This document shows positions 1 to 10,753 of a stretch of 64,000 nucleotides of DNA, piece after piece. This DNA is from Pectinophora gossypiella (Eukaryota; Arthropoda; Insecta; Lepidoptera; Gelechiidae). The stretch is from contig NC_065415.1 in the NCBI RefSeq assembly GCF_024362695.1, positions 6,675,438 to 6,739,437 of the forward strand. Direction: 5' to 3'. Every line of letters starts with the position of its first letter. Within the stretch, counting starts at the first letter, position 1. The translations under genes were made by a program, and so were the position numbers. The notes under the pieces are model-generated. The model worked only from the letters and a program-made list of their open reading frames with translations, did no database searches and was not told the DNA's origin.

Positions 1-205
1 CTTTGCAGGCTTCAATCACCTGATTCAATTTATTTATTTGCGAATAACCAATGATTCCGTGCTTCCGGGCACGTTAAGCCGATAGTCACCACACCTCCAC
101 CAACTCGCAGTGCAGCAGCCTGGTGGAGTACGCTCCACCCCCCCACTGGTTGATTGAGGGGAGGCCTGTGCCCAGCAGGGGAACATTATATAGACTGTTT
201 ATGTG
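1..205 (+). repeat. SINE 3' part, cut by window edge
   Basis: This stretch matches the body and tail of the SINE at 17850-18190: a segment ending in cacgttaagccg, then an accaactcgcagtg-like block, then ggttgattgaggggaggcctgtgcccagcag and a tail ending in tttatgt. The tRNA-like head would lie left of the window. It carries an internal AT-rich insertion of about 20 bases near 28-47. Seen by direct comparison within the window. Confidence 0.75.
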
Positions 206-1259
206 TAAGTAAATGACAAATAAAGAGTACAAAAGGCGGCAACTGTACTAACTAGCAATCACTTTCAGGGAATCTTTGGGTAGAGGAGATTTTTAATATA
301 ATAATTAAGTTCTGTAAAGTTTAGGATAAAAAACATATAACCTCATTAAAAAGGTATAAATTCAAAAGCAATATATCCGCGATGCAGTTGCGCTTAAAGT
401 TCATGTTTCATTACTTAAGATGATTCCTTTATTCGTCAATCGAAGGTACTAGTAATCACGTACTTAATATTTTTTATACATACAATAGTAAGCAGAGTCT
501 ATAGGATTTTATTTTCTTCGATAATGACGTAGGTACTTGCTTCCGCAACAATCAATCAATACATGCTCGACTTATTTTAAAGACATCACCAATTTGGTCA
601 ATATACGACCTTCTAGGTCTTCTTCTAGCAGCCTTACCAGCAACCTTCACCTCATATATTGCTTTCGTAACCGTATTATCCGTCATCCGCTCCATGTGTC
701 AAAACAATTTTATATCCAACACAATTTTCATAACACTTGTAAAACTGGCGACTAATTTGTAAAGTCAGAATAAAAGAAAAACTCTCGCAACTAGCATGAT
801 TTGGTAAAGTTGGAGCAAGTTCTATAAGTAAATCTTGTTTTCACACCAAAACTTTTGCATGCATTCCGTTGCAAAAGAGTAATAAAATTTTTAAAATGAG
901 AATTTACGTAATAAAATTAAAACATTTTTCTTTCCCTTCACATTAACAAACCTAAATCACCGCGGGAACCTTTTAGAACACTTCTCTCATATTTAATAGC
1001 CTAGCTAATGGTCCATTAATCCACTACGCTAGACGAATACTAGTTCAACCATAGTTTTGGACGTAAGTTTCTACCTAGATTATATTTCTGGATAAACGAC
1101 CTCCATAATACAATAGATCTGGCACCAGACTAGACGTTAATGGCATAAGTAAGTGAAGTTATGATTGAAGTAATGACTCTTTGATGAAGTGCTTCGAGTA
1201 ATGGAGTGGCTCATCATTCTATATTATCTTTGTCAGTTCGCTTGGGTTTTATTTGGGCT
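206..1259. other. No recognisable feature, AT-rich
   Basis: Only short chance ORFs without recognisable domains are present. I see no RNA gene or repeat structure that I can support. Confidence 0.5.
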
Positions 1260-1545
1260 TATAATTTATTTGATTGTACAAATTACTTATATATCGAAAA
1301 GCGTTCTCCGAACACGCTTGACTTAAATTGTAGCCTGCCTCGAATCCCGGTTCGGGCTATTGACCACTGAATTCGATTTTATTAGTTTGAATTCATATTT
1401 GGGTTATAGGTAATGGCAATGAGCCGGCTCCTTATTACATGGGATTTAAACATAGCTGGCGAGGAGTAGGTGTACTATACTACACTTCTACACTACACTT
1501 CTGCCTATCTCTGGGGATACAGGGGTAGACTATATTATAGGTACA
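1260..1545 (+). repeat. Interspersed repeat (lepidopteran type)
   Basis: A block with catgggatttaaacatag followed by gaggagtaggtgt and ctctggggataca recurs at 50757-50848 (continuing at 59362) and at 63625-63675. The left part contains cgaatcccggttcggg, which resembles a degraded pol III B box, so a tRNA-derived SINE is possible. The 50.8-kb copy is the one interrupted by LTR element 2. Confidence 0.55.
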
Positions 1546-1552
1546 CGCTTCA

Positions 1553-1837
1553 TCATCCCCCTAGCATTATCCCGTTTTTTCACAGAGGCTGCTTACCTGT
1601 TACTTCATGTCTGACCTTCCAACCGCGAAGGGAAAACCAGCCCAATATAGGTTAGGTCACATACAAAAATGCATTTCTCGGGAATGTGGGTTTTCTCACA
1701 ATGTTTTCCTTCAACGCTGGGCACGTGAAAATTATTTATTATCCAAACATGAATTCGAAAACGAATTCGACGGATTCGAACCTGCGACCTCAAAGTGAGA
1801 GACAAGGGTTCTACCAATTGAGCTACCACGGCTATTG
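1553..1837 (-). repeat. tRNA-derived SINE, near full length
   Basis: Read on the minus strand it begins with a tRNA-like head: A box tagctcaattggtag and B box ggttcgaatcc about 40 bases further on. A body follows (gtgagaaaacccacattccc, then gggctggttttcccttcg) and a 3' end reading cgggataatgctaggg. The acceptor-stem halves do not pair, so this is a SINE and not a tRNA gene. The 3' end recurs at 20676-20745 and 43531-43615. From memory it resembles a widespread noctuid-type SINE; the exact family is not certain. Confidence 0.8.
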
Positions 1838-2504
1838 TATACACATTATATGAATTGTATGTCAGAGATTCAGAGTGACAGTTAACGTCAGTTAACACAG
1901 AGCCAAGAGTCACACATGTATAATAGGAACCTCCCAAAGGCGAGAATAGTGTGAGTTGTAATAGCGAGTTCGATGACTGACCTCACTACACCCGCATCCT
2001 TACAAGTATTCTGTAGCAGTATTCTAGTTGTCTGTGTTATCTAGATACAGCTCTTGCCTTGTACTGCATCCTAATATTAAACTTTGTGCTCTAACCATCT
2101 GTGGGTATGTTTCATCCCGATAGGTCCGTGGTGGTATTATCTGAGTAGATAGCGAAGTTAGCCCTCGCTTGTACTAACAATGACCGCCAAGGGGTCTTGA
2201 TGTAATCTACAGCATTATTATAAACAATTGTGTATGATTTTGTAACGAGTATTCAATGGGACGGTACTCTGGAAAATGAATGGCTGGAAACTTCATGCTG
2301 AAATTCGCTGAAATTGAAATAATAATTTCATAAACCCTTACGGCGGCTATTTTCAGGATATTTCACTTATGAAAGTAAAAATTTGCCTTGCGAATAAATG
2401 AGAGAAAACTATCAAAACAGATTTATTTATTTTTATCTCTTTATTTGGGTTATCAAACAGTATCACAATAAATAATTGTAACTTATACTAATATTCATTC
2501 CCGA
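1838..2504. other. No recognisable feature
   Basis: No domain-bearing ORF, tRNA or clear repeat seen in this stretch. Confidence 0.45.
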
Positions 2505-2712
2505 CAGTGGGCAGTTTTAACTGTCTGTACTATTCAGAGGCGGAGGACAGGAGTCCTAGTACGGCTTTGAAATAGACTACTCTCGACGCCATCCCACTCG
2601 CGTCAGACAGAGTACTGCGGGGGGGAAGGCAAGAGGGAAACCACTGCCCTATTTTTTCCTAACAAGTAGCATGGAGAATGATACACCGACAAGAGCGTGG
2701 CTCTTAAATTAA
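2505..2712 (-). repeat. Interspersed repeat family A, copy 1
   Basis: Minus-strand reading starts at taagagccacgctcttgtcggtgt, runs through a purine-rich block and tttcaaagccgtactaggac, and ends near gtactattcagagg on the plus strand. Copies: 3430-3672 (minus), 10015-10258 (plus) and a more diverged one at 29222-29480 (plus). No coding potential; probably the 3' end of a non-LTR element or a SINE. Confidence 0.7.
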
Positions 2713-2927
2713 TGATGATAATACTAATATACACCGGCGGTGGGCAATGGGTTGCCTCTCGTATAAACAGCAAATCATATAAAGAAAAGAAAAAACATTC
2801 TAACATTATTTACTTTAGAAGGCATCAAATAGGGAGAAAAAGGAAATTTATGAAGTTATGTAAATGGTTGAGTCAGAAGAAGAAGTGAATACACTAAGCG
2901 AATCGCTTACCAATCGCCTACCAATCA

Positions 2928-3000
2928 GTTATATATATTCATGGCGGTCAAACACATAACCCCTTTTTTTTCTTCACCGCAGTCGGGTAAACAATATTAC
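2928..3000 (+). repeat. Fragment of repeat family E tail
   Basis: The block ggcggtcaaacacataaccc followed by a T-rich run and accgcagtcgggtaaa recurs at 45480-45540, 48355-48410 and, reversed, at 28690-28735. It marks one end of a dispersed repeat. Confidence 0.6.
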
Positions 3001-3429
3001 AATCCGATCTCTTAAGATCGTAAGGCCCAGGTACCCTTTAAAATTCATTATAATTGTTTAGCTATTGTGTCTTTTTTCTATTGTGTCTGGACATCCGTAC
3101 TTAATGAGGTAAACAAATCAAACTACTAGATAAATTGTCTTTGAGTAATCGCCTGGTGTCCTTAGTATTAATCCTACCATTCTCCAATAGCGAACCACAG
3201 CGTCAGTGAACAATTTGCTCCGAGACTGTTTACCCTCAAGCGCCTGTTTTGGTGACTGTGGTTCGATTGATCGATTTGCAATTTCCATGTGGAGACTGCA
3301 TGACAAGCCGTGACAGGGATTCCAATTATTGTTAGGAAAATGGTGTTACGGAATACAAAACTGTTTATCCAGCAAACAAAAAAGTACAATTGGGCAATGC
3401 AGAGCGGAACGGGCAAGTCACAGGGACCG

Positions 3430-3672
3430 TAACCTGGAACCCGACGGAGGGCAGCAGTAACTGTTAGTACTATTCAGAGGCGGAGGACGGCAGTCCTTGT
3501 TCAGCTTTGAAATAGATTGCTCAGGGTTTCATCCCATTCACGTCAGACAGAATACTGCGGGGAAGAAGGCAAGAGGGAAACTACTGCCCTAATTTCCCTA
3601 ATAAATGTAGTATGAAGAATGCTACACCTCCTTCTTATCACCGACAATGGCGTGGCTCTCAAGTTAGTGATG
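3430..3672 (-). repeat. Interspersed repeat family A, copy 2
   Basis: Collinear with 2505-2712 but longer at its 5' side (ggagggcagcagtaactg). The two copies lie about 700 bp apart in the same orientation and are diverged, so they are separate insertions or an old duplication. Confidence 0.7.
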
Positions 3673-5209
3673 AATTGGACATCTGATTGCTTGATGACTG
3701 GTTGCGCAACCAACAAGGTACAAGGTGCTAATTGCATACCTACATTTTTTTCTAGGTGCGACCGGTGGTCACGCCACCGTGGTGTCCTAGTGAGATTATA
3801 TGGCCCTTAGTGTACTTTCTTGGGAGAAATTTATTGTAGGTGCTCCCAATAATACAAAAGCGAAAATGTTCGCAATGTAAGAAAATAACGAAACAAAAGA
3901 CCGAATGACGATGTCAAATATAAATTAAAATATCTTACAGAAAATTAAATGTTATTTTTCTATGAAACAACGCGCACTTGATATTAATCATTACGAAAGA
4001 GCTCTTGGGGTTCAGTAGGTTTTATCTAGCAAAAACTTCTACCTGAAGCGGATAATAATAGAAATATAGTTTTTGGAAAGGTCACATTCATTCCCTAGTA
4101 GGTATTCTACATTGTTGACATAACTTGCAGTCACACTTTATAGTGAAATTCGAAGATGATAAACATTATGATGACAAGTTATCACTATCATGCTTCTTCA
4201 TAATGTATACGTATTGCTTTATAATTGGAGTTATTTTTGCTATTTTGTCGACAGAACCCCAAAAAAATTAGAAGAAAGCTTATGTTGATTAAGAATATCG
4301 TATCCAATAGCCTTGAGCCTTTCCGTGGGTATTTCAAGATTTGTCTTGTGAATTGAGGACTTTTCGTGGAGACTTCCTTTGTTTTTGGCTTTGTAAGTTG
4401 GGCTACTGAGAGTTCTCTGAATAACAATTGAAGAAATCGTGTTACTTATTTTTTTTATTAAGTGTAACTAGTGACCGCCGTTGCTCCGCTCGCGTGGTTA
4501 GCTTTTATTGGGCCATGCGAATTGGTATTGCACTATTTTTTTAACGGGTCGATTGTACGTGATTAAATAAGATAACACGCAATTACTTTATTGATATTGT
4601 TTTGTTTTGTGGCCGAAAATTCAGAAAACACAAAATGAATAAGGTTGTTAATTAACAAAATTGTTTTCACCTTATTTAACATTGAATCACTTACTTATTA
4701 TGAATAAAGTGCATGAATGTATAAATACTGGCTAATTATCATTGTAGTTTTTATATCTATATTGTGTCTACACGAACTATACGTACGGATTACGTGGGTT
4801 AAAGTGTGTACTAAAACAACTGCATACCAACTACGCATCCCAAAAAATATGGCTGGTATGCTATTTCATAATTTACTTAAAATGTGCACATAAGCCAAGC
4901 CGAAGTATGAAGCTATCTCGCTAGCTGCCACTCTACCATGCAAATTTGCATTGTCCGCGTATTTCCCACAAAATCTGAACATAAAACTAGTTTTTATATC
5001 CAGATAAAAAATGTGGACATGCCACGGGTTGCGTGCCTATTTTACATATCTGCGTGAAAAAGCGATAAGCGATTCAAAATGCGGCGCGAAAAGCGTAATC
5101 TAGAGGATTTTACCTTTTGACAGCGGGTTGGTGTAGCGGCGTTTATCCAACCGTTTATCATGGTTACAGCTTATCACGATACCGAATCAGTGATGTTTCA
5201 TTTGGTAAG
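3673..5209. other. No gene; one short diverged repeat
   Basis: Near 4465-4500 the text gaccgccgttgctccgctcg resembles a dispersed lepidopteran repeat I know only in outline. No coding sequence is supported in the rest. Confidence 0.4.
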
Positions 5210-5342
5210 TATGTAATACATAATAGAACCCTGTCGCACTATCATATTTGACATTCAATGAGACTTACGGTTTAATTTGTCAAAAAAGTTAATGTGACAT
5301 GATTTCAAAGTGTATACATACTCGTATTAGTACTCGTGACCG
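5210..5342 (+). mobile_element. Mariner-type MITE, copy 1
   Basis: Shares its body (ctgtcgcactatcatatttg, then ttaatgtgacatg) and right terminus (tactcgtgaccg followed by TA) with the complete copy at 18589-18725. The left terminal repeat is diverged or lost. Non-autonomous; a Tc1/mariner-type transposase encoded elsewhere would be needed. Confidence 0.75.
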
Positions 5343-6289
5343 TACAAGGTGCTGTTTTAAAAATATTGTTCTTCTAAAAAGTTTTCTCTTGTCAGCGTCT
5401 CTTAATACACTAGTAATGATAATAGCCTCTCAACTGGCTAACGATATTGATCAATCTATCGAAAATAAATGTTATTTTCTAAATTTAATATAAAAAAATA
5501 TAATTTTGGTACCTACGTATAATTCCTATGGCTTTTCGTACAACTTACAAAACTAGGTACCTAAACCGTATCAACCTTTATAAGTGCCAAATCTGGACGC
5601 TTTAATCGGATTCGTTAAACGGTTAGCAGTAGTTTATTGGAGCACAGATGCAGAAAACACTTCCCATCTACGATATTCGGTGCGGCTATGGTGCCGCACT
5701 TTCAATAAAGCGGAACATTTTTTAATTCTGGCCCACGTCGTGCATCGTTAAAGTGGTCGCTTGGGATATAAGCCGGTGATGTATTTTTTCACTTCGCACT
5801 TTTTCCGACAATTCCTGTGGTATTTTCCTTATTGAAAATACCTTGGACGAAACAAAGGGTTGTGCTCAATAAACCAGATATAAGTGTCATATCAAGTTAC
5901 CGTTACTACAGTAACATAATAATTATACAGCGTTGACGTAGATTCTTGATGAAAATTAAGGAATGTCAGATATAAAGTTTGTTCGCCGTATCCCTTGTAG
6001 GGAGTATGCAATAAGTTTGTCTCTTCGCTTTAGTACTTATAACAAACCATGAAGATTAAAACGTACAACTAAGTTAAAATATATCATAATATATTGAGAT
6101 ATACTTATAAAGGTGTATAATTATTTTACAAGTCTTTTGCAACCAACTCCGCCTTTTTTGAGTGATTTGGTTGGTACAGTCGGCAAAGCTTAAGAATCCG
6201 GTACGATTCTCTACCGGACAAGTATTTCTTTAAGCATAGTTCGAGTTTGTTTTTGTCGTATAACTTTTTTCTGGTCTGTTTTTAACAAC
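5343..6289. other. No recognisable feature
   Basis: AT-rich sequence without supported genes, RNAs or repeats. Confidence 0.45.
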
Positions 6290-6440
6290 GGCTTAAAGTG
6301 GTTTAGCGCCAAACATCTTCGTCGACCCACTGTGAAGCAGCGTGGTAGAGTATGGTTGGTTGAAGGAAAGCTTGTGCAATGTGAGGCTGTTTATGTCATG
6401 TTATGTATTTTCCAACTGCTGGGTGTACAAACTTATGGAA
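6290..6440 (+). repeat. Diverged SINE tail
   Basis: The words gtgaagcagcgtggtagagtatg, ggttgaaggaaagcttgtgc and a following tgtttatgt match, with many changes, the 3' half of the SINE at 17850-18190. This is an old copy. Confidence 0.55.
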
Positions 6441-6833
6441 TAAAGTATTCAAAATCATTTCACTATTCATATCCCAGCGTTTTTCTCGTCGCAACCCAAG
6501 GCACTTGTCCCACTGGAGGAGCAAATTGAACTAGAAACTAGTAACGAGTGAATGAGGCCATGCGAAGTTTGTTGCAGCGCGTAAGCGGTGAAGTGAAGCT
6601 TCTAGTCGTTCTTAAATATAATTCACAACGACATGTTGTCACATGACAAGTTGCATCGCGAACGTTGTGGTACGCAGTACGTTTGACAGTCGATTGCCTT
6701 CATTTTTGGTGGGTTTTGAGTGGCTTCATTTTTAGCAAGGAACGACTAACGTGCGTTTCGTTGTGTCGGAAAGATGTTAACGTTGTGAATATAATGTATC
6801 CTATAATTTGTACGAAATGATACATCAATTGTA

Positions 6834-7744
6834 CAGTCATGAGTAATATAATGTACCCACTTTAGGACTATGTCGCACTAACATACTTGACATTTAGTGA
6901 AACTTACAGTTCAATTTGTCAAAAAAGTTAATGTGACATGATACCAAAGTGTATATATGTTACCGGCCAAACCCGATTTTAGGCCAAACTAGTTTTGCCT
7001 AGGCTAAACTAGTTCATCCTATGTGCGATCGGATAAACCGGTACAGACTAGGCCAAACTGGTCTGTCCTAAGGGTGATAGGAGGAACTAGTTTATCCTAG
7101 GAGGAACTAGTTGAGCCTAATAAAAATAAGTTCACTTCAGGATAAACTAGTCTGGCCTAGGAGAAACTGGTTGGGCCTTCTATGAATGGGTACACGTCAA
7201 GAAAGCTACGAGTAGTTAGCTTAGCCTATTTTATGCTAACAGGGAATAATAAAATACCAGAAATACTAGTTATAAAATCAAGATGTATTTATCATTTGTA
7301 ATTTGTAAATTAAGTACTTTACTACCTGACTTTACTACCGAACAATCAAAGCTTATTTTGCCATAAGTATGGCTCGACAATGAACACAACGCATTATACA
7401 CTTTGTGTCTCGTTCGTAAAGACTACTTTAGCTTAAAACATAACTGTCATTCTAGTCCAGGTAAATACGGCGCCGACTTTAAACATTTCTGACTAGGAAA
7501 TATTAGTATAGACTAGGCCAGACTAGTTTATCCTGAAGTGAACTTATTTTTATTAGGCTCAACTAGTTCCTCCTAGGATAAACTAGTTTCTCCTATCACC
7601 CTTAGGACAGACCAGTTTGGCCTAGTCTGTACCGGTTTATCCGATCGCACATAGGATGAACTAGTTTAGCCTAGGCAAAACTAGTTTGGCCTAAAATCGG
7701 GTTTGGCCGGTAACATATATAATACATACTAATTCTTGTGACCG
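6834..7744 (+). mobile_element. Mariner-type MITE, copy 2, split by a fold-back element
   Basis: The MITE starts with cagtcatgagtaatataatg after a TA dinucleotide (6832-6833) and ends with cttgtgaccg before TA (7745-7746). Its body at 6855-6950 matches the other copies. The 768-bp fold-back element at 6953-7720 sits inside it, close to the right terminal repeat, so the fold-back element is the younger insertion. Confidence 0.85.
6953..7720. mobile_element. Fold-back element with 208-bp inverted arms
   Basis: Left arm 6953-7160 and right arm 7513-7720 are inverted copies with no length change and only about one mismatch that I can see. The outer ends read gttaccggccaaacccg on both sides. Each arm is built from repeated units containing the palindrome actagt followed by ccta. 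The 352-bp centre has no ORF. The flanking tatatat is itself palindromic, so the target duplication cannot be fixed exactly. No transposase is encoded; this is a non-autonomous DNA element of undetermined superfamily. Confidence 0.9.
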
Positions 7745-7746
7745 TA

Positions 7747-8402
7747 CAATTCTCGTCCACGAATGCAGTGGTGGGACAAATGCCTTACATTCACACTATG
7801 ATTTCTATGTTCTTAGGGTCTAGAGAAGACGCTTCTAGTATGCATACAAATAAGGTGTTATATGGTAGAGGTTTGGGAGAAGGGTTGGTGGAGTAAAATA
7901 CATTTTACCTTCCTCCACAATGTGTGCCAGGGCAACCGTATCTAAACTTTAGAGCGGTCACGTCTCGCAACGGGTTTGCGAATAGTTTAATATTCTTTTC
8001 ATAAAAATATTTTATTATGGCAAAGGGCTCTCAAAACTTTTCTTCCTATAATGGTGAGATCTGATATTATAGATATACCTAACCTACCTATTCTGTTATA
8101 ATAAACCTTTTATTTTAACAGGAAGATGAGAACAAGAAATAATGTTACCAGCTCTAATTTGTGTTATCAGCACGAAATTCATGTGTAAGTAACTTTAAAA
8201 TGTAATTTAAAAAAGTAAGTTAAGATATAGCTGAACAAAGCTATATATATCTTAACTTACTTCCCTACCCACTAAAGAAAAACAATTACCAGAAGGACGA
8301 GAAATCCATCAAAACGTCCTACGCGACGCACACCTACCGTATAATGTTTGACAATTATATAATACTGTCAGATACGTCAGGTAAAAATAAAGAGAAATAC
8401 GA
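7747..8402. other. No gene; one hairpin
   Basis: Apart from the hairpin at 8213-8262 I see no supported feature. Confidence 0.45.
8213..8262. repeat. Short inverted repeat (hairpin)
   Basis: A 20-base arm (8213-8232) is repeated inverted at 8239-8262 around a 6-base loop gaacaa. The right arm carries a 4-base tata insertion, which would bulge. It could be a small RNA hairpin or the remains of a palindromic insertion. Confidence 0.7.
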
Positions 8403-8410
8403 ATATTAGT

Positions 8411-8790
8411 CATAGTCATAGTCATAGTCATTTATTGATAATAATAATTACACGTCACAGATATTACAAAATTCAATTAAATTAAATATTACTACGGAAT
8501 TCAATTACATTAAAATATATTCAATTACAGGTCGTCAAAACTATAGAATGCCTGCTCAATAAGCCATTTTTTAAGTTTAAATTTAAATATAGTACAATTC
8601 TTTGCTTGTATGATATGGTCAGGCAGTTTGTTGTACACTCCCGGTGCCATGACATGCACAGTTTTCGCGCTCCTCCGGAGCCTATGAGGCACCCTGTCGA
8701 GTATATGCGCGTGCCGAGCATCGTGTCCTCGTCTGTCACCCTTGCAACTGTACAACTCTCTATTGTTGTACGCATAAAGAGCAGTCTGGT
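8411..8790 (-). pseudogene. 5'-truncated non-LTR retrotransposon, C-terminal ORF2 part
   Basis: A minus-strand frame ending at 8525 encodes a C-terminal tail with the pattern HILDRVPHRLRRSAK, then VYNKLPDHI, then FKLKKWLIEQAFYS. This order is typical of the extreme C terminus of insect non-LTR retrotransposon reverse-transcriptase proteins. The 3' UTR ends in about four copies of atgact (reverse of agtcat, 8408-8432) instead of poly(A). The 8-base word atattagt occurs at 8403-8410 and 8791-8798, a plausible target duplication that defines a 380-bp insertion. It has lost all catalytic domains and is dead. Confidence 0.75.
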
Positions 8791-8798
8791 ATATTAGT

Positions 8799-9429
8799 AA
8801 GCACGGAAACGTCATTAATACATTATTGCGACAAACAAGAAAAAAAATCTAAGGTGTATCACACACCTTAATTGCGGTAGGAAAAAAAAAGTAGATGAGG
8901 GAAAGGAAGAATCGTAACCACATGCGCTTTCCCTATAGACCTGAAAATACCCCGACTTGATGATATTTTTTTTTTCTTTTTGATTTCTTCTCACCGGTCC
9001 TGTTTTTTTATTGACAGCACAAGCAGCAGCGCATAATTATAAATATAATTATTGCGGATATTCACTTAGCAGTTGGTAGCAAGTCTTTGCATATTTGAGA
9101 AAAAGCACAGAAAAAAACAAAGTCAATACTACCCGACCTTTCGTATTTTAAAGCTGCCTTTCGCAGGTAAAGTTAGCACGTGTGGAGGGTGGCATATATT
9201 CCGTGCGTGTCTCCGGATCATGACCACTTGCTTCGAGCACGGCCCACTTCAATACAGACGCGTCCGTCAGGCGGTTTCCCGGACAAATTGCTCTCTCCGT
9301 CCCGGATTATTCCCGGAACATATTACCCGTATATTTCTCACTGGGATGCGTCATGTGACGCTTCCCTACCCACGAATCATGTTTTGGTTTCACTCTTAAA
9401 TGTATCTCTTCTTTAAAGCTCAGGTGTGT
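8799..9429. other. No gene assigned; GC-rich stretch at 9175-9390
   Basis: About 215 bases are clearly richer in G+C than the surroundings and are open in two plus-strand frames (9073-9399 and 9180-9416). I recognise no domain in either and see no matching copy in the window. It could be a diverged repeat or, less likely, an exon or promoter segment. Confidence 0.35.
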
Positions 9430-9534
9430 GTAGGTACTGTGATGATGGTACTTATTCTAGGCATATCATGCTGGTTGGCAGGCGTGTTATTTTAAAAGTA
9501 ATTCTCTGAATGTACGATCGTGTGTGTGGATTGT

Positions 9535-9690
9535 GAGGTGGTTGACTAACCTTATCAACCCTGGTTTCAGGATTATTATGGAACCGCCATAGACCCCTGA
9601 CATGGGTCATGTAACGACTACGTACTTACATCAGTAAGTAGTAACCGGGACCAGCGGCTTAACGTGCCTTTCGAAGCACGGATCGTTTTG
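9535..9690 (+). repeat. Interspersed repeat (lepidopteran type)
   Basis: Contains ccgccatagacccctgacat, acatcagtaagtagtaaccg and cggcttaacgtgcctttcga, an order I recall from dispersed lepidopteran repeats. No second copy lies in this window, so the call rests on memory. Confidence 0.5.
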
Positions 9691-10014
9691 CTTTTGAATA
9701 TTCGGGTGAATGTCTCTGAATGACGTCTTGAGGCAGAAGGGGTCTACGGCGCGGAGCGCCTAGCACTATGTTGATTGTTAATATTTTTGCTATTGCTTGC
9801 CCTCCGATGTGTTACGGTTTACATGTTCAATAAGAAAGTTAATATTAATTTTCTTCTTTTATCTTTATCTTTAAAGATTGCCTTAAATCTACTTCAGATT
9901 AAGTACTTTGTTATTTCTATATTAAGATCACTGTCACCGTTAGATCATTACAGTACTTAGTTCAACTTACTCTGACTATCGCAATCGGGAGTATAGTCGT
10001 AAGTTTATATTCAT

Positions 10015-10258
10015 CACTAATTTAAGAGCCACGCTCTTGTCGGTGTAACATTCTCCATGCTATTTTTTAGGGAAAAATGGGAAAGTAGTTTTCGCTCTGG
10101 CCTTCCGCCTCGCAGTACTCTGTCTATCGCGAGTGCGATGGCGCCCAGAGTAGACTATTTCAAAGCCGTACTAGGACTCCTGTCTTCCGCTTCTGAATAG
10201 TACTGACGGTTACTGCTGCCCTCTGTCAAATTCCAGCTTACAGTTCCTGTGACTCACC
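10015..10258 (+). repeat. Interspersed repeat family A, copy 3
   Basis: Plus-strand copy beginning taagagccacgctcttgtcg and ending near ccagcttacagttcctgtga. It lies about 210 bp upstream of LTR element 1. Confidence 0.75.
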
Positions 10259-10515
10259 TCTTCCGTCCTGCATAGCCATACCTATGGCTCCTATCTCCGT
10301 CTCTGCAACCATTGAGGTTTTCACCCGTATCCTCGAGCAAGAGTTTTACGTCGGGCTTACAGAAGTAAGGGGCGCCCACCCCTCCTATAAAAAAATAATA
10401 AATAAAAATCGTTTATTTCGGACAAAGTCCATAGATAATAATAATTACTCCTTAATAATAATAATCTATTGTTAGCAGCATCCCCTACTCATATGGCAAC
10501 ACCGACGACCGAAGC

Positions 10516-10522
10516 TATATAA
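10516..10522 (+). promoter_or_regulatory. TATA box of the element 1 LTR
   Basis: TATATAA in the context gaagctatataagg, 47 bases from the LTR start. The same motif in the 3' LTR lies at 15718-15724 and overlaps the predicted stop of the alternative Pol tail. Confidence 0.7.
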
Positions 10523-10669
10523 GGACGCTCCAACCAACACTTGCCCCTTTTTTTTATTCTTTCGTTCGAAGCGCGCGCTCTTAAGATTACGTTCATTTCT
10601 TTTGTAAATCATAATTTTGTAAAATATATCCGATTTGTTTTGTGCCGTGTTTTGTGTCGTTTTTTTTTA

Positions 10670-10675
10670 AATAAA
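10670..10675 (+). terminator. Polyadenylation signal AATAAA in the LTR
   Basis: AATAAA follows a T-rich run and lies 20 bases before the LTR end. The working copy for the genomic RNA would be the one at 15872-15877 in the 3' LTR. Confidence 0.55.
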
Positions 10676-10694
10676 TTTGTTTCCACCTCTAAAA

Positions 10695-10710
10695 TCAGAA
10701 GTGGGATTCG
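10695..10710 (+). other. Primer binding site, tRNA-Leu type
   Basis: TCAGAAGTGGGATTCG directly follows the 5' LTR. It is the reverse complement of CGAATCCCACTTCTGA, the T-arm and acceptor-strand end of many animal tRNA-Leu genes as I remember them. Pairing would start about five bases inside the tRNA 3' end (C72, A73 and CCA unpaired), an offset reported for some insect gypsy elements. Confidence 0.65.
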
Positions 10711-10753
10711 GAGGCCGTTATAGCCGACAAATGCCATTCCTGGTTTCTTCATA

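Larger units (their letters stand above)
10470..10694 (+). repeat. 5' LTR of element 1
   Basis: Begins TGTTAGCAG and ends CTCTAAAA. It contains a TATA box (10516-10522) and a polyadenylation signal (10670-10675), so transcription should start within the LTR. Base-by-base reading against 15672-15896 shows no difference. Insect LTRs usually end in CA; this one ends in AA. Confidence 0.95.

Noticed and set aside
1765..1837. tRNA gene on the minus strand
   Set aside because: Acceptor halves do not pair; the downstream body and tail identify a SINE.
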